Assembly (NCBI GenBank): GCA_027000105.1
Contig: JALTOP010000117.1
Span: forward strand, 1-6,780
DNA from: Planctomycetaceae bacterium
GTDB taxonomy: Bacteria > Planctomycetota > Planctomycetia > Planctomycetales > Planctomycetaceae
Length of the DNA: 6,780 nt
Reading direction: 5' to 3'
A program made the translations under genes and the position numbers. Each line of letters opens with the position of its first letter. Position 1 is the first letter of the stretch. The notes beneath the pieces are model-generated. The model worked only from the letters and a program-made list of their open reading frames with translations, made no database searches and had not been told where the DNA came from. Shown in pieces: positions 5,441-6,780 of the stretch.

Positions 5441-6780
5441 ATGAAACAATGTAAACGAACAAACCGATGTCACCAGAATGAAATTTCCCCGTTATCCCGT
5501 CGAAGCTGGTTACAGCAGGCCGGTATGGGGTTCGGTGCAATCGCGTTAAATGGTCTGCTCTCGACAGATGCGGGCGCGGTTTCTGATGTCTCTGCGCGTT
5601 CCGGGAAGGTCAGAAATCCACTTGCCGCCCGGCTGCCTCAGTTTGCTGCCACTGCAAAAAGTGTCATCTTTCTGTTTATGGAAGGCGGGCCGAGCCATCT
5701 TGATCTGTTCGATCCGAAGCCAGCCCTCAACAAATTGGCCGGGAAGCAGCTCCCGAAAAGTTTCAAGCGTCCGGTAACAGCCATGGGCGAACAGGAATCG
5801 CCTCTGCTTGCGTGTCCGCGCAAATGGAAACAGTATGGGGAAAGTGGCACCTGGGTTTCGGAATGGTTGCCGCATATTGCCCAATCTGTCGATGACATCG
5901 CAGTGCTGCGGGGCTGCTGGACGAACGGCATCAATCATGCAGGCGGTGTTTGCCAAATGAATACGGTCACTCCGTTGGCGGGGAGACCTTCACTCGGGAG
6001 TTGGGTGACATACGGGCTGGGCTCGGAGAACGAAAACTTGCCGGCTTTTGTCGTGATGCAGGATGATATCAAACGCACGGTTGTGAACGGCCCGCGGAAC
6101 TGGGGAACTGCCTTCATGCCCGCTGCATTTCAGGGGACACGTTTTGAAAATGGAAAGATCCCGATTCCGAATCTGTCCACTCCCTCGAGTGTCGGACAAT
6201 CCCGACAACAGAAAAAACTGGAGCTCCTGAATCTGTTGAACAGGCAACATGCTGCAGAGCGTGAACAGCAATCGGAATTGGAAGCGAGAATTCTCAGTTA
6301 TGAACTCGCATTCCGCATGCAGGCAGCAGCTCCCGAGGCGGTCGATCTTTCCACAGAAACAAAAGAAACACTCGATAATTATGGACTGAACAGGAAAGAA
6401 ACGGCAGCCTTTGGCCGCAACTGTCTGCTTGCCCGGCGACTGGTGGAACGCGGTGTCCGTTTTGTTCAACTTTACAGTGGCACGGGAAGCCAATGGGATC
6501 AGCACAGCCATTTGGAAGTCAAACACCCGAAAATGTGCCGAAGTATGGATCAAGGGGTCGGGGCGCTGCTGAAAGATTTGAAACAGCGCGGCTTACTTGA
6601 TGAAACATTGGTTGTCTGGGGAGGGGAGTTCGGCAGAACACCGATGAGCGAAAAAGGGGATGGCCGGGATCATAACCCGACCGGCTTCACCATGTGGATG
6701 GCAGGTGGAGGGGTGAAAGGTGGGCAGACGATCGGCAACACCGACGAGCTTGGCCTGTACGCGGTTGAGGATAAAATGCA
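5441..6780 (+). CDS. DUF1501 family protein, Tat-exported (3' end cut by the window)
   Basis: The frame is open from ATG 5441 to the window edge (446 complete codons). Family members are usually about 470-480 residues, so roughly 30 are missing. A twin-arginine signal is present: SRRSWLQ at 19-25 followed by a hydrophobic stretch AGMGFGAIALNGLL, predicting folded export. Family signatures follow in order: VIFLFMEGGPSHLDLFDPKP at 75-94, NHAGG near 165, GRPSLGSWVTYGLG, WDQHSH at 352-357, GGEFGRTP at 394-401, GRDHNPTGF from 408 and a glycine-rich AGGGVKGG. The Asp/His-rich motifs and the fold relate it to the alkaline phosphatase/sulfatase superfamily, with likely metal ligands among D88, H355, H357, D410 and H411; catalysis is not established. 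ATG 5441 has AGG 7 bases upstream, but GTG 5426 has an equally spaced copy. It is paired with the preceding PSCyt/PSD1 gene, as is usual in planctomycetes. Confidence 0.92.
   Translation, partial: MKQCKRTNRCHQNEISPLSRRSWLQQAGMGFGAIALNGLLSTDAGAVSDVSARSGKVRNPLAARLPQFAATAKSVIFLFMEGGPSHLDLFDPKPALNKLAGKQLPKSFKRPVTAMGEQESPLLACPRKWKQYGESGTWVSEWLPHIAQSVDDIAVLRGCWTNGINHAGGVCQMNTVTPLAGRPSLGSWVTYGLGSENENLPAFVVMQDDIKRTVVNGPRNWGTAFMPAAFQGTRFENGKIPIPNLSTPSSVGQSRQQKKLELLNLLNRQHAAEREQQSELEARILSYELAFRMQAAAPEAVDLSTETKETLDNYGLNRKETAAFGRNCLLARRLVERGVRFVQLYSGTGSQWDQHSHLEVKHPKMCRSMDQGVGALLKDLKQRGLLDETLVVWGGEFGRTPMSEKGDGRDHNPTGFTMWMAGGGVKGGQTIGNTDELGLYAVEDKM

Noticed and set aside
5990..6553. 187-residue open frame on the - strand inside DUF1501
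   Set aside because: It is antisense to clear DUF1501 signatures and shows no motif of its own.

Overview
The window is typical of a planctomycete chromosome. The evidence is an ECF sigma factor of the Rhodopirellula/Verrucomicrobium type, a FecR-like membrane protein, a PSCyt1/PSCyt2/PSD1 (DUF1549/DUF1553) cytochrome-like protein and a DUF1501 protein. The last two families are greatly expanded in Planctomycetes. Base composition looks close to 50% GC, which would fit a Gimesia- or Rubinisphaera-like member of the Planctomycetales; the genus is a guess. All recognisable genes are on the + strand.

Layout. Bases 1-98 hold the last codons of an unidentified gene. Bases 99-440 are non-coding as far as I can see, with weak hairpins and a T run. 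Bases 441-986 encode an ECF sigma factor. Its stop overlaps the start of a FecR-like putative anti-sigma/sensor (983-2698) in an ATGA junction. A 144-base gap (2699-2842) contains two 10-bp palindromes, a 9-bp tandem repeat ending in TATAAT, and a 15-bp tandem duplication that carries the ribosome binding site. Bases 2843-5326 encode a Sec-exported PSCyt1-PSCyt2-PSD1 protein with two CxxCH motifs. A 114-base gap (5327-5440) holds a large nested inverted repeat and a second 15-bp in-frame tandem duplication of a ribosome binding site. From 5441 to the window end runs a Tat-exported DUF1501 protein, probably cut only a few tens of residues before its C-terminus.

Working model (inference). The FecR-like protein spans the inner membrane, holds the sigma factor on the cytoplasmic side and senses something through its periplasmic FecR and C-terminal domains. 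The released sigma factor would drive its own operon and perhaps the downstream pair. The PSCyt/PSD1 and DUF1501 proteins are a recurrent gene pair of unknown biochemical function. Here one is built for Sec export and covalent heme, the other for Tat export, so they should meet in the periplasm. The least described parts are the roughly 265-residue C-terminal region of the FecR-like protein and the matching RBS-bearing tandem duplications before both structural genes.
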